A DNA stretch of 64,000 nucleotides from Lingula anatina (lineage: Eukaryota; Brachiopoda; Lingulata; Lingulida; Lingulidae). The notes under the pieces are model-generated. The model ran no database searches. It was not told the origin of the DNA and saw nothing but the letters and a program-made list of their open reading frames with translations. The translations under genes were made by a program, and so were the position numbers. The stretch lies in NCBI RefSeq assembly GCF_001039355.2, contig NW_019774624.1, forward strand, positions 1,924,845 through 1,988,844. Reading direction: 5' to 3'. Each line of letters starts with the position of its first letter. Position 1 is the first letter of the stretch. Below are positions 40,818-48,141 of this stretch, in pieces.

Positions 40818-43800
40818 CAGCACTGTCAAAACAGAGTGCAAACCCATAGAGTGATTCTGAAGATTTTTGCATCCTCCACTTCTCAACGTCAATATCGTCC
40901 ATATGCCTCTCATTATTACCAACACTGAAAATCTTCTTACATCATTTCTCAACAATTTCTGTTCTTTTTTACGACCTAAAATCTGGTTTGGTTTTCATAT
41001 TTCAGTTATATTATGCTAGCATGACTCTTAGCCCATCTTTGTCTTAAGTTAATTCTAGCTGCGTACATATATTTCAATTAGTCTACCAAACAAGGCATAG
41101 CAGTTTAAAAAAATACCCAGTTTTTGAAAATATGCAAGATGGTTCCACAATTCAGACCAATGCAAATTCAACAGAAAAGAGGTTTTCCAGACAAAATAAT
41201 AAAAAAAACTCCTACAAAAAAAAAACCCCATTCATTCTGCCATTTAGTCTAGAGACTACTGCACCCAGTCTTGGTTGCCATGGCAACCACCATTAATCTA
41301 TAATAAAAGCTCCAGACATATTAAGTGGATGCTCCATGTGGTTTAGAAAAAGAACAGACATGAGGAAGTTGGCATGGATTGTGTTTTCTCTCCCTGAATA
41401 TGAATCAAACAGCTTTCAGAGAAAAATATGACCAGAACCAACTACAAATCTACTACGCATGCAGACTCATATGCAGCATAAGTTTTACCTATAACCTTAC
41501 AGTCTCAATTCTTGTTATGTCTCATTGAAGATAATACTATAATTACTTATCAAAAGAGTGCTTGATTAGTTCATCCATCTTCTGTTGGTTTTTTTTTTTT
41601 GCCTTTTTTAGATAAGTCCACTGTCACACACACTCACAGCAGAATTTAAGTTACAACTAAATACTTGCATTTCTTGTATGAATTCTGATACAAGAAATGC
41701 AATTTCTTGTATCAGAAATAGAACTGGTTATTTCCGCGATTAAAAAATATATACATTTATTTGATGTCAGCTATATGACCTTTATTCCCATTCATCTATA
41801 ACAGTACAAAAGATTTTAGCATATACTGATGAAGGAAATTGAAGAGCTGAAATTATTCAAAGCAGCTCTGACATTTGAAAAAGCAATAGTTTAACTTTAA
41901 GGGAAATGAACTGACAATGATCTTTTTACAGCTTATACTTATTTTTAGAGTAAGAACTTTCACAATGTGGCATTTAGACAGAAAGGAAAATGGAGAGACA
42001 TTTATTTTAATGTAAGGATTGGTCTACATTTTACATAATCAAAGGTAAAAGCATGCCTGAAAGAACTGTCACTTGTTCAATGACAGTGCAACCATTCACA
42101 ATATTTCTCTTGTAATTATTTGCATATATGAATTGAAGTCAGCTTGATCTTTGCCAATTCTGAGGCAAGTATTATCAAAGAGCTTATGCTTGAAAACCTG
42201 TCTTAATGTTTTTTAAAAATGTTTTTGCTGCGCCGATTTATCACGAGGTCAAATAAGAAAAAATTTTGGAACCTGTTAATAAAATTTTGACCTATTTTTG
42301 GGCTTCAGTTCTTTTCTGACATGTCTTCCAAATTTCACCTCTCTGAATACACCTTGGCCAACTGCATATTATACGTGTAAGGCCTTGTCAGCAAGAATGT
42401 ACGTAATATTACATACTCTGCCAGACAAATGCAGCATCAGCATCTTTATCTTGCTATAATAACTATATAATGGAGTGATCCTTACTGATGCTTATGCATC
42501 GAATCTATGTTCAGCACATGTTATGTTTCTACTCACGCACTCTGATATATATATGACAACACACAATTACACATTTATACACACAAAACGTTTGTAAATA
42601 AATACCTTTAAGAATAAGATAGTACTAAGTTGAAAATCGTTTTCGATCCCTAGATCTGTCATATGGATAAAATAAAAAAGCTTCGAGATATTTCAAATCT
42701 GATTTAAAATGCAGGAACAGCCTATAAATAATACACAAACATACTATAACTAGTTGCAACTCAGAGTTCCTTTCTTTGATTTAGACTACCTTGATCTATG
42801 TAATCATTCTGCACACAGCAATGGACTCTTCTTTATGAAACTCCACCTCATGAAACTCGTCATTCATGTTCAGGGCCTTATTCTACAGCCATGAGATGCC
42901 CTGCTATGTGATTCTAACCCAAGTCTTCAGGTCTGCATATCAAAGCATTCACAAGCCTTATCTACATAATAAAACACAATATCCATGTTTCTGCCACATA
43001 TATATATCCAACATATGAGACTATCTGTGCAAAATATAGTAATATTACTGCAGTGCATGGATTCCTAAATTGCAAACTTGTCTGTCAGTATACAGATACT
43101 TTTTATCCATATTTCAGGATACATAAAAAGCCTGTCACTCTGTCTGGAAGCTTATACTTATGTCTGTATTCAGTTTTGCAAATACTAGTAACAATTTCAA
43201 ATCCTAAATAACAAAAAAGTGCACATACCTTGGTCTTTGCACACACACACACACACGTGCATACTCACACACACACATTCATTTATTCACATTTAACTCG
43301 AAGAGAGGTAAAAAAAGCCCCCCCCCCAAAAAAAAAAAANNNNNNNNNNNNNNNNNNNNNNNNNNNNNNNNNNNNNNNNNNNNNNNNNNNNNNNNNNNNN
43401 NNNNNNNNNNNNNNNNNNNNNNNNNNNNNNNNNNNNNNNNNNNNNNNNNNNNNNNNNNNNNNNNNNNNNNNNNNNNNNNNNNNNNNNNNNNNNNNNNNNN
43501 NNNNNNNNNNNNNNNNNNNNNNNNNNNNNNNNNNNNNNNNNNNNNNNNNNNNNNNNNNNNNNNNNNNNAAAAAAAAAAAAAAACGCCTGCCCTGCATGGA
43601 TAACGAGGAATTATTCATGTTCAGAGTCTACATATATTTCCCCACTGAGAGCCCCATTCTCCTTTCCTTTCACCTTGACCTGTATCTACCTGCCTAGCAG
43701 ACACAACAACTTCTGTATAGTCTGACTGGAGACCAGAGGCCTGCCATAGGCTGCTGCCACTGCTGTGGTTCCTTTACAGATGATTTTCAGCCTCAAAAAT

Positions 43801-45407
43801 AAGCCTTTAAATCAATTTTTGGTCTAATTCAGTTCTGAATGATAAACCCACAGAATATTTGTCAATTTGAATCAAGTGACTTATCCTAGTATTGGCTGAA
43901 ACATTGGACAGGACTTTCTTTTTATAAAACAGGTGACACTTCTGATTTACATTAGGTCAAAGTAGACTAAAATTTTGGTTTTGAAGCTTAGACCTCTTTG
44001 CAGGCAAGCCCCTTAAAAATCCAATGGGACTCTTAACCTCTAATCAAACTCAGATCTAAGCCATTTTCTTGTTGTTTTTCAACTTGCATCACTTTCCAAA
44101 ACATATCTCTAAAAACGAGATCATCGACTTCAAGCCCACTCCCCTTTCCCATTCAATCCACTTAGTTGCACACCCATCCCAAAGTTCTTTTTGCTGAACA
44201 TTAACTCGGGAACATCAGGCAGACTACATCAGTTAAGGAAAAGGAAGGGGAAGTGGTATTCAAAATCACCAGCTTCCAAAAAGTATCCCTTAAATAGTTA
44301 TTGTTTGTTTGTTGTTAAAAACACACCAATGAACATCATGCACATTGCTTTTAGTGAATACAATAGGTGTGCTGGACCTTCGTGCAGACACATCACCTAA
44401 TGTTACGTAGTTGATGCATAGATTATGTCACCTGATGACGTAACTGTCTGAATCAGCTGTAAGTGTTAATACAAAATCATTTCTTTCCCACCTTCCATAA
44501 ATTATTGGAAGCTTGTACTTACATCTGTATCCAGTTTTGCATTAACTAGTAACCCAATATATGCAGAGATACCCATCTTCATTGGCAGTTATAGTATTGT
44601 TGATCACATCTTTTCTCTATTTATCTAACCAGCATGTCTCTCAAAACGAATTGCCAAAAGACTTTGTTTTAAACATTTTAGAAAGTATTAAAAAATATAT
44701 GGGGCACATCTGTTTTGGACTCCCTGTACCCCATATCCTGGGGAAACCCTTGCTTGATTTATCTTAAACTGAAGAACACCAAATTCTTACAATTTCACAG
44801 CAGCTCCATTCAGCTTCAGACATTTGCCATACAAAAAGTCCCCCCATCCCCATGTACATCCTCCTAACTCCAAACTTCTCTACACATGTATTATGCAGAA
44901 CATAAACAATGGAGGGTTCCAGCTATAACAAATCTAGGCCAGTAGTATAATGCCTGCCAGCTGGAAAGCTGGTCAACAACCAAACCTAGTTATATCAGAT
45001 TTTTTTGATGACAACAAGTTCCTCATCAATCTGCTCTCTTTATTCTATTCCATTTAATTTATTCTCCCTCAATTTTATTACTTCAACTCGACCCAAACTC
45101 ATCTACTTTCTGCTTTATAGCCTGTTTTACCAACTCAGACACCAGTTTAGCTTATGGCATTCATGGTTTGTTCTAAGTGCAAATAGTTAACTTATTTTTT
45201 CACTCTACATACTTTGTCCCAGCTCAAACAAACAAAAAAAAAAAACAAAAAAAAAATAAATTTCAATAATAAATGATTTACCCATATAGTATATCTTACA
45301 CTGTATATATATATATATAAAATAAACTGAAGATAAATGACCTTGTATTTTTATCATTTGTTAAAGAAAAGAAACTTTACCACAGCCATTGTGTTCTTCA
45401 GGCAAAA

Positions 45408-45457
<50 letters not shown>

Positions 45458-46047
45458 TAATAATAATGGATAAATCTTTTGTTATTAAAAATTCATAACA
45501 CATCAACTGTGTTGATACTGTATTAACCTTTGTACATGTTCCAAAGATTTTGCTAAGGACTTTGCAAGGACTTTATTATAACAATATGCAAACTGTTTTG
45601 TTCTCTAAGCATATAATGTTATAATGCAATAACTTTATACCATACACATATCCGCTCTGTTGAATCGTCTCTTTTGGGCATGTGGGTCCCATTGATAATT
45701 TTTGGTTTAAAAACAACATACATTTTTTTTTTCACATAAAGAAATGTAGTTTTTTATCATAATCAAGTTGGGCTATTTCCTAACCAAAAAATGTAATGAA
45801 ATTTTCTTCTATCTTTTATGCCATTTTCACTACACTAATTTGTGGTGCCTCCAGCTTAGTTGTCAATGTGGCCATCATCTTCCAGCGCACATTCTAACCA
45901 GCAGCTTTTTAAAAAAAACTCTACACTAGCGGTTACATATAAACCGCAAACACTCCAATTACTTAATGAACAAATGAAATATGTTCAGGGCTGCTCTTTT
46001 GGTTTGTCATGTTTTCACTCAGTATCCTTGCACCATTTATCTATTTT

Positions 46048-46082
<35 letters not shown>

Positions 46083-48141
46083 GGGGGGGAGGGGGGGAGG
46101 GGGGGGCATCTGCAACCTCTCAGCCTTTTTCCTTCACTTAATTACAACTGCTACCTACCAATACACCATTTTTTACAGATTTGGTGTTCATAAACTTACT
46201 GTACATAATACTTTTTCTAATGTACTGCAAAAATCTATCTAATATCCTATCAAATAATTTATTTAATCAGTGCAGCTGCTAATAAAAAAAGAGAAACTGT
46301 ATAAATGAAGAATGAAAAAAGTCCCTCTACAAACCTTACAAAAGATTTAATTAAATACCAGACTGTCTGCTGCCTGCTATGTCAGCAAGGTATAAATAGA
46401 CCAGTGATGTAATCACTTACAGAAGGAAATGATCATCGAAGACACATTGAAAGCATTCGCATATAACTACCCTGTTTATTCAAACCAGCAGCAATCTTAC
46501 TTCAGCCATCTTTAAATAGAATGCAGACAAAAAATAAACTGGTTTTGCATAAACAAGACGAAAACTGCCTGGTTCATGAGACTGCCTGAAAATTTCAACA
46601 TCAATTTGGGCCCAAATCGGAAAAACTTTAAACAGTAAAAGACTGATGTTTTAAAGGAGTAACAGCTGCACTTCACACCAAGGGGATTATAAAATGCAAC
46701 AATAAAAACCAGATCTTTTTGGATATCATATTTTGACTTAAAGTAAAATATCTGACGATATGCCATTGATGAAATGCATATATAGCTCTGATATAGGTCT
46801 TTTTATGTTCTGTTTTTTACAAACCAAAATATGATCTACCAGACAATACTTGAGCGCAAGTTTTGTTATGTAACTATATCTTGCGAGTTGGTCTTGGCAA
46901 AATAACAAAAATAAAACACCTTTCTCTAAAATCATCCCCTTTTTATATTGCTATGACCAATAAGATCTTGCACTCAAGTTAGTATGATATCCTGTCTTCT
47001 CCATTCACTTCCTTGATAAATCTTACTTACATTAAGCATTTTGAGATTTTATGTACTGCATTTAAAACTTAGTGTATGTATACTCTAAAAAAAAATCTAG
47101 TATATAAACCACAGTACAAATATTGTAAAAAAAATTCAAATAACAAATGTGCAAAGGGATAGCATAACTAGACCACATTCAGATTCACACATTGTACTAG
47201 CTCAGTCAGTCCAACTCCGTGGGAGATTCTCTCTAAAAAGCAATCAGTGGAATCAACTCAATTGTCTGACATGTCTTTTTGAGCAGCTAGGGGGTAATTA
47301 ACAACTGTGTGTTGACTAAGCTGGTTCCACTGATTGCGCTTTCAGAACAATCCCCAGCAGAGTTGGACCCACCCAGCTAGTGTGAATCCCAATGAACCCC
47401 TAGACAGCCAAAAAAATACAAGCAACTTTTTGGACCACTTTCAAGAAAACATGTTAACATATCCACCATTTTTGTAAGTTTGAATAAAACCATACATATT
47501 GAATTGAATTCCATGCTTAAACACGTGGGGCGAGTCTTGGGTGCTGTAAGGAATATTAAACATTTGCTTTTAAATAGACAAACAACGCTATAGATCAACT
47601 GTCTGAAAAACCAGACTCATATCTTAGCTAAACCACATGCACAAAACGGCAGTATAAATTAACCTCTACGTTAAATGTGCAGACAGCTTTTACTCCTCAT
47701 CGCTCACAGTAATTTCCAAGTAGGACAAAATGACCGAATGGACCCAGGCTTAATAATGCATGGACTAAAGATACAGTGGTCAACTCGAGGTGGGTCATCC
47801 TGACACGATTTATCCGAAAGGTATTCAGTCCGACTGACCTAAATCGATCAATAAATATGGGAATCCCGGCCTCACATTATAATCAGTGCACGCAGACGGC
47901 ACACGATCGGATAATTTTAAAAAAAATCGAAACTTTACTTACTTCCTGCAATGACTGTATGGCAAAAAAGCACTCCTGGAAGAAAAAAATACAGCAAAAA
48001 ATTAGACGAGAGATATAACCTGCCGGAAGTTTCTTAGTTAAGAGTTAGACCACCGGAAGCTTTGCATTGAAACCACAAAGATTGGTTATTTTAATGGCTT
48101 GCGGTAAACTCACCAATGCAGATAAAGCAATAATATAGCAT
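1654..48141 (-). CDS. PMEPA1/LDLRAD4: CUB-LDLa transmembrane receptor of the PMEPA1/LDLRAD4 family (whole gene, 6 coding exons)
   Basis: The coding parts are 48141-48114, 47975-47943, 36965-36345, 32682-32515, 31936-31752 and 2352-1654 on the minus strand. They join to 1734 nt, 577 residues plus stop, with every junction phase matching (1,1,1,1,0) and GT-AG borders throughout. Domain order: signal peptide about 1-20; CUB about 22-227, interrupted by a Ser-rich insert about 74-163; LDLa 230-264; membrane span about 288-310; cytoplasmic tail with PPNKTIFD at 425-432, PPPY at 436-439 and PPEY at 534-537. Family knowledge: PMEPA1 and LDLRAD4 bind receptor Smads through PPNRTIFD-type motifs, compete with SARA, and recruit NEDD4-family ligases through PPxY, so dampening TGF-beta signalling from endosomal or plasma membranes. 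That role is inferred here. Vertebrate LDLRAD4 has LDLa-TM and PMEPA1 lacks LDLa; as far as I know neither has a CUB domain. This gene is probably the single pre-duplication counterpart of both. Confidence 0.88.
3433..3445. promoter_or_regulatory. X-box match in receptor intron 5
   Basis: GTTGCCTAGCAAC fits the X-box consensus GTNRCC-N(0-3)-RGYAAC with a one-base spacer and no mismatch. It lies 1.1 kb upstream of the tail exon. Function unknown. Confidence 0.4.
4732..4873. mobile_element. Foldback element family 1, copy 1 (142 bp)
   Basis: Ends GGGGGCGTCTCGATAGTCCG and, inverted, CGATAGTCC...GGCCCC; flanked by the exact 8-bp duplication AATTTGAA (4724-4731 and 4874-4881). The arms hold one GGTTCATTGGTCCGAA unit each and no CTTCGGACTATTGAAC unit. 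Non-autonomous DNA transposon, possibly hAT-like by duplication length; no coding capacity. Confidence 0.88.
5240..5413. mobile_element. Foldback element family 1, copy 2 (174 bp)
   Basis: Same ends and core as the copy at 4732. It is 32 bp longer because the left arm has one extra GGTTCATTGGTCCGAA unit and the right arm one CTTCGGACTATTGAAC unit. Flanks TCAATTTT and TAAATTTT match at 7 of 8 bases, an aged target duplication. Confidence 0.88.
7397..7864. mobile_element. Long-inverted-repeat element family 2, copy A, interrupted
   Basis: Left arm from CCCATTCCCATAAAG through GACCCAACTC to GTGCAATCAGCTTA; right arm is its imperfect reverse complement ending ATGGCAATGAGGCC. Arms are about 80 bp. 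A younger foldback (7484-7689) sits just inside the left arm. Confidence 0.75.
7484..7689. mobile_element. Foldback element family 1, copy 3 (206 bp)
   Basis: Exact 8-bp duplication ATTTAAAC at 7476-7483 and 7690-7697. The right arm has three CTTCGGACTATTGAAC units, making it 32 bp longer than copy 2. It is inserted inside an older long-inverted-repeat element (7397-7864). Confidence 0.9.
9130..9262. repeat. Two degenerate tandem units of about 80 bp
   Basis: TAAGGACCAAAAATTGGTCC near 9132 recurs as TAAGGACCGAAATCTGTCC near 9212, followed by similar CATCTATCTGCTCATCCATG / TATCAATCTAGTCATCAATG blocks. Confidence 0.55.
10318..10675. repeat. Tandem duplication, two ~180-bp units
   Basis: TACAATTGAGTATTTTTACT near 10318 recurs as TACAATTGACTATTTTTACT 180 bp later; both units continue with AAATTAAGGTTT, AAGTTG, TAAGCTTTRTGCA and CACATGTGTGTG. 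Diverged copies. Confidence 0.75.
11710..11779. repeat. (AC)n microsatellite, ~35 units
   Basis: Uninterrupted AC dinucleotides. Confidence 0.98.
12324..12379. repeat. Poly-C followed by (CA)n
   Basis: Fourteen C's, a short ACC transition, then about 17 CA units. Confidence 0.95.
13561..13604. repeat. (AG)n microsatellite
   Basis: Pure AG units. Similar GA/AG tracts lie at 3954-3990, 7210-7276 (GA-rich), 9757-9821 (GA plus GGGA) and 14161-14207. Confidence 0.95.
14594..14830 (-). CDS. Possible alternative first exon of the receptor gene (cytosolic isoform)
   Basis: On the minus strand ATG at 14830 opens 79 codons beginning MCADSILGLIKKCLGKEKKY and ending SSKCSNKRR, directly followed by a GTAAAT donor in phase 0. 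The only receptor exon with a phase-0 acceptor is the tail exon at 2352, so splicing would give a protein with this leader and the Smad/PPxY tail but no membrane span. The frame is open further upstream, without another ATG, to a TGA near 14891. The region is less AT-rich than the rest of the intron. Against it: the ATG context is weak, GTAAAT is a modest donor, and I recognise no domain. The vertebrate family is known to use alternative first exons. It could equally be an unrelated small gene or chance. Confidence 0.3.
18332..18535. mobile_element. Long-inverted-repeat element family 2, copy B
   Basis: Starts GGGACCATTCCCACAG, has GGATTGATCTATCTCCCTGG and ends with the inverted GATCGATTT...CATGGGAACCC. 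Diverged arms flank a short unique centre. Confidence 0.7.
19990..20233. mobile_element. Long-inverted-repeat element family 2, copy C
   Basis: Starts AGGGTTCATTCCCAATAAAA, ends CATTGGGAATGAGGCCCT. Arms share CCAACTCCGTGGGGACTC / GAGTCCTCACGGAGTTGG. Among the best preserved copies. Confidence 0.78.
20645..20658. promoter_or_regulatory. X-box-like site with one mismatch
   Basis: GTTGCCAAGGCAAT matches the palindromic X-box except for the last base. In the middle of receptor intron 5. Confidence 0.25.
23568..23740. repeat. Short tandem-like repetition of GCCCTTTGTATG
   Basis: GCCCTTTGTATG recurs at about 23571, 23636 and 23711, each followed by a TTTCTG or TATTGG block. Diverged units of 65-75 bp. 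Confidence 0.4.
26909..27122. mobile_element. Long-inverted-repeat element family 2, copy D
   Basis: Starts GACCCCATTCCCAAAG, contains AATCGATCTATCCC and ends GGATCGATCTAAATCTCTGG then GAATG. Centre includes the CG-rich TGTCGTGCGCGCTCCGC. Confidence 0.72.
28055..28385. repeat. Three degenerate tandem units of about 115 bp
   Basis: Each unit has a CCTCTATCC-like start, an A-rich tail and a block like AATTACTGGAGGATTAGACA (28120s, 28230s, 28350s, increasingly diverged). Confidence 0.55.
28505..28584. repeat. (AC)n microsatellite, ~40 units
   Basis: Uninterrupted AC dinucleotides, longest microsatellite in the window. Confidence 0.98.
30532..30690. mobile_element. Probable inverted-repeat element around 160 bp
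   Basis: AACTGAATTGGTTTGGGCCA GTGACATCA at the left matches the inverse of GATGTCATCTGGACCCAAAC at the right. A lone similar arm occurs near 35787-35835 (ACTGGTTTAGATTCTGATGT). Confidence 0.5.
31752..31936 (-). CDS. PMEPA1/LDLRAD4: Receptor gene coding exon 5: membrane span and juxtamembrane tail
   Basis: The 185-bp exon (acceptor TTTATTTCAG, donor GTAGGT) encodes residues 284-345. The segment DFVQIIVIVLSVVF continues as a single hydrophobic helix to about residue 310, then HYRLSARMF and basic residues RRVRE follow as a stop-transfer. The FVQI...NHYRLSAR pattern is the most recognisable PMEPA1/LDLRAD4 signature together with the Smad motif. The exon enters in phase 1 and leaves in phase 0. 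Topology is therefore N-out, C-in. Confidence 0.92.
31937..32514 (-). other. PMEPA1/LDLRAD4: Receptor intron 4 (578 bp), mostly a foldback element
   Basis: Between a GTAAGT donor and TTTCAG acceptor. It contains the foldback element at 32245-32437; the rest is AT-rich with nothing else seen. Confidence 0.85.
32245..32437. mobile_element. Foldback element family 3, copy 1
   Basis: Arms carry AGATCCGTGGATCAA...GCCCACTTGCTTGAAAACTT and the inverse AAGCTTTCAAGTGGGTTGG...GATCTGCGGATCTGTTAGTC, ending TTGTGAATACAGCC. The left end seems truncated compared with the copy at 58088. Confidence 0.7.
32515..32682 (-). CDS. PMEPA1/LDLRAD4: Receptor gene coding exon 4: LDL-receptor class A repeat
   Basis: A 168-bp phase 1-1 exon encodes residues 228-283. 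It has all six LDLa cysteines (C230, C234, C239, C247, C253, C264) in the order CPFRC, GGC, LVC, PDC, and REC, with the calcium-binding signature DCRDSSDE. After the repeat comes a Ser/Thr-rich stalk of about 19 residues leading to the membrane. A single symmetric exon for LDLa is typical of the domain family. The acceptor (TTTTGGATAG) is weak in pyrimidines; the donor GTAAGT is strong. The LDLa sequence resembles the lone LDLa of vertebrate LDLRAD4. Confidence 0.92.
32866..33113. repeat. Perfect 248-bp palindrome
   Basis: Two 124-bp arms with no mismatch and no spacer, centred between 32989 and 32990 in TATATATA. Its left end touches 12 G's and an undetermined base at 32865. The right flank carries a further small inverted repeat, GGGAACAAAAGACC / GGGTCTTTTGTTCTC, to about 33185. 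Confidence 0.92.
33712..34103 (+). pseudogene. Non-LTR retrotransposon (LINE) C-terminal fragment, interrupted
   Basis: Before the inserted element, 33736-33825 translates as IKRRKLAWLRQVIRSDRLCK then TIMQGTVE, the pattern typical of the extreme C-terminus of reverse-transcriptase proteins of RTE-like LINEs. After it, 34018-34100 reads WMTTQKLAQQRKGVD... to a stop, matching the family's WxDNIKxW tail loosely. The rest of the LINE is absent. A dead relic, assigned by pattern only. Confidence 0.55.
33827..34005. mobile_element. Short inverted-repeat element family 5, complete copy inside a LINE fragment
   Basis: Ends CTGGGATAGGGCTAGCAA and, inverted, CTGGGGTAGCGCTAACAC. The interior is AT-rich with GTTATCCAAATGG and GACTAAAACTAGTCAAAT. 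A partial copy lies at 52487-52630. No clear target duplication was found. Confidence 0.7.
34390..34856. repeat. Degenerate minisatellite of about 20-22-bp units
   Basis: Variants of TGTCCTGTTATGTCAGACTG recur roughly twenty times with loose spacing, for example ATAATGTCAGAGTGTGTC, CCTATAATGTCAGGCTGTCC and CTGCTATGTCGGACTATGTC. No coding frame is sustained. Confidence 0.7.
36345..36965 (-). CDS. PMEPA1/LDLRAD4: Receptor gene coding exon 3: CUB domain with Ser-rich insert
   Basis: The exon runs from a TTGTTTCAG acceptor to a GTGAGT donor and encodes residues 21-227. It carries the four CUB cysteines (C22, C45, C164, C186), the pattern C..TYSSP, GYCQYVFTAP, RIQLNF in the first half, and CMPKIEIVEV, VFQSSYSHLLKLKY and SGFTLDFDF in the second half. 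These are the usual CUB strands. Between them lies a roughly 90-residue insert almost wholly of Ser, Ala, Pro and Leu, encoded by an imprecise trinucleotide repeat. N-X-S/T sites at N21, N60, N72 and N176 fit an extracellular location. CUB domains usually bind protein or sugar ligands, often with calcium; no ligand can be inferred. A His-rich frame over the same bases is a shadow. Confidence 0.88.
38494..38740. mobile_element. Long-inverted-repeat element family 2, copy E
   Basis: Left arm AGGGCATATTTCCATTTAAA to GAATGCAATCAGTTTAA; right arm TTAAACTAATTGCACTCAGC to AATAGGAATGAGCCCT. Located in receptor intron 2. Confidence 0.75.
40775..40817. repeat. (TAA)n microsatellite
   Basis: About 14 TAA units. 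Related arrays at 45408-45467 (AAT, one TGA variant) and 52715-52762 (ATT). Confidence 0.95.
41272..41289. promoter_or_regulatory. Perfect palindromic RFX X-box
   Basis: The 18-bp palindrome TGGTTGCCATGGCAACCA contains GTTGCCATGGCAAC (41274-41287), the optimal dimeric binding site of RFX factors. It lies in receptor intron 2, 7.3 kb from the CIMIP1 start codon. RFX factors drive ciliary genes, so an enhancer for CIMIP1 is plausible, but use in vivo is inference. Confidence 0.55.
41668..41715. repeat. Small hairpin with ATTTCTTGTATCAGAA units
   Basis: CATTTCTTGTATGAATTCTG, then ATACAAGAAATGCAATTTCTTG folds on itself and partly repeats. Confidence 0.6.
43340..43568. other. Assembly gap (229 N)
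   Basis: A run of N between an eight-C plus poly-A stretch on the left and poly-A on the right. The ORFs spanning it are artefacts. It lies in receptor intron 2. Confidence 0.99.
46052..46106. repeat. (GT)n followed by G runs
   Basis: About 14 TG units, then three G runs separated by A, a possible G-quadruplex-forming stretch. Confidence 0.9.
47171..47401. mobile_element. Long-inverted-repeat element family 2, copy F
   Basis: Left arm GACCACATTCAGATTCACAC to GCAATCAGTGGAATCAA; right arm GGTTCCACTGATTGCGCT to CCCAATGAACCCCT. It ends about 540 bp from the microexon at 47943-47975. Confidence 0.72.
47943..47975 (-). CDS. PMEPA1/LDLRAD4: Receptor gene coding exon 2: 33-bp microexon completing the signal peptide
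   Basis: A polypyrimidine tract ending TTCTTCCAG precedes 33 nt, followed by a GTAAGT donor. In phase 1 it encodes VLFCHTVIAG and the first base of an Asn codon. Joined to exon 1 it makes a 20-residue hydrophobic leader ending in a small-residue site (VIAG), just before the first CUB cysteine. The intron before it is only 138 bp (47976-48113). The tiny size is the main uncertainty; the phase fit on both sides and the sensible product support it. Confidence 0.7.
48114..48141 (-). CDS. PMEPA1/LDLRAD4: Receptor gene coding exon 1: start codon and first half of signal peptide
   Basis: ATG at 48141-48139 begins a hydrophobic stretch, MLYYCFICI, and the exon ends in phase 1 at a strong GTGAGT donor (48113-48108). 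I chose this start because it has purine at -3 (GAGAG before ATG), and because its phase matches the next exon and yields a typical 20-residue signal peptide. Earlier ATGs at 48287, 48267 and 48214 open short reading frames that close or run in another frame. No transcript evidence is available to confirm it. Confidence 0.72.

Larger units (their letters stand above)
36966..47942 (-). other. PMEPA1/LDLRAD4: Receptor intron 2 (11.0 kb)
   Basis: GTAAGT donor, TTGTTTCAG acceptor. Contents: two long-inverted-repeat elements (38494-38740, 47171-47401), a perfect X-box palindrome near 41274, trinucleotide TAA arrays, an assembly gap and a GT microsatellite. About 37.0-38.5, 39.0-40.7, 41.8-43.2 and 43.7-45.3 kb hold nothing I can assign. 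Confidence 0.8.

Noticed and set aside
43230-43697. ORF of about 155 residues across the N run
   Set aside because: Produced by translating undetermined bases; poly-A edges and no support.
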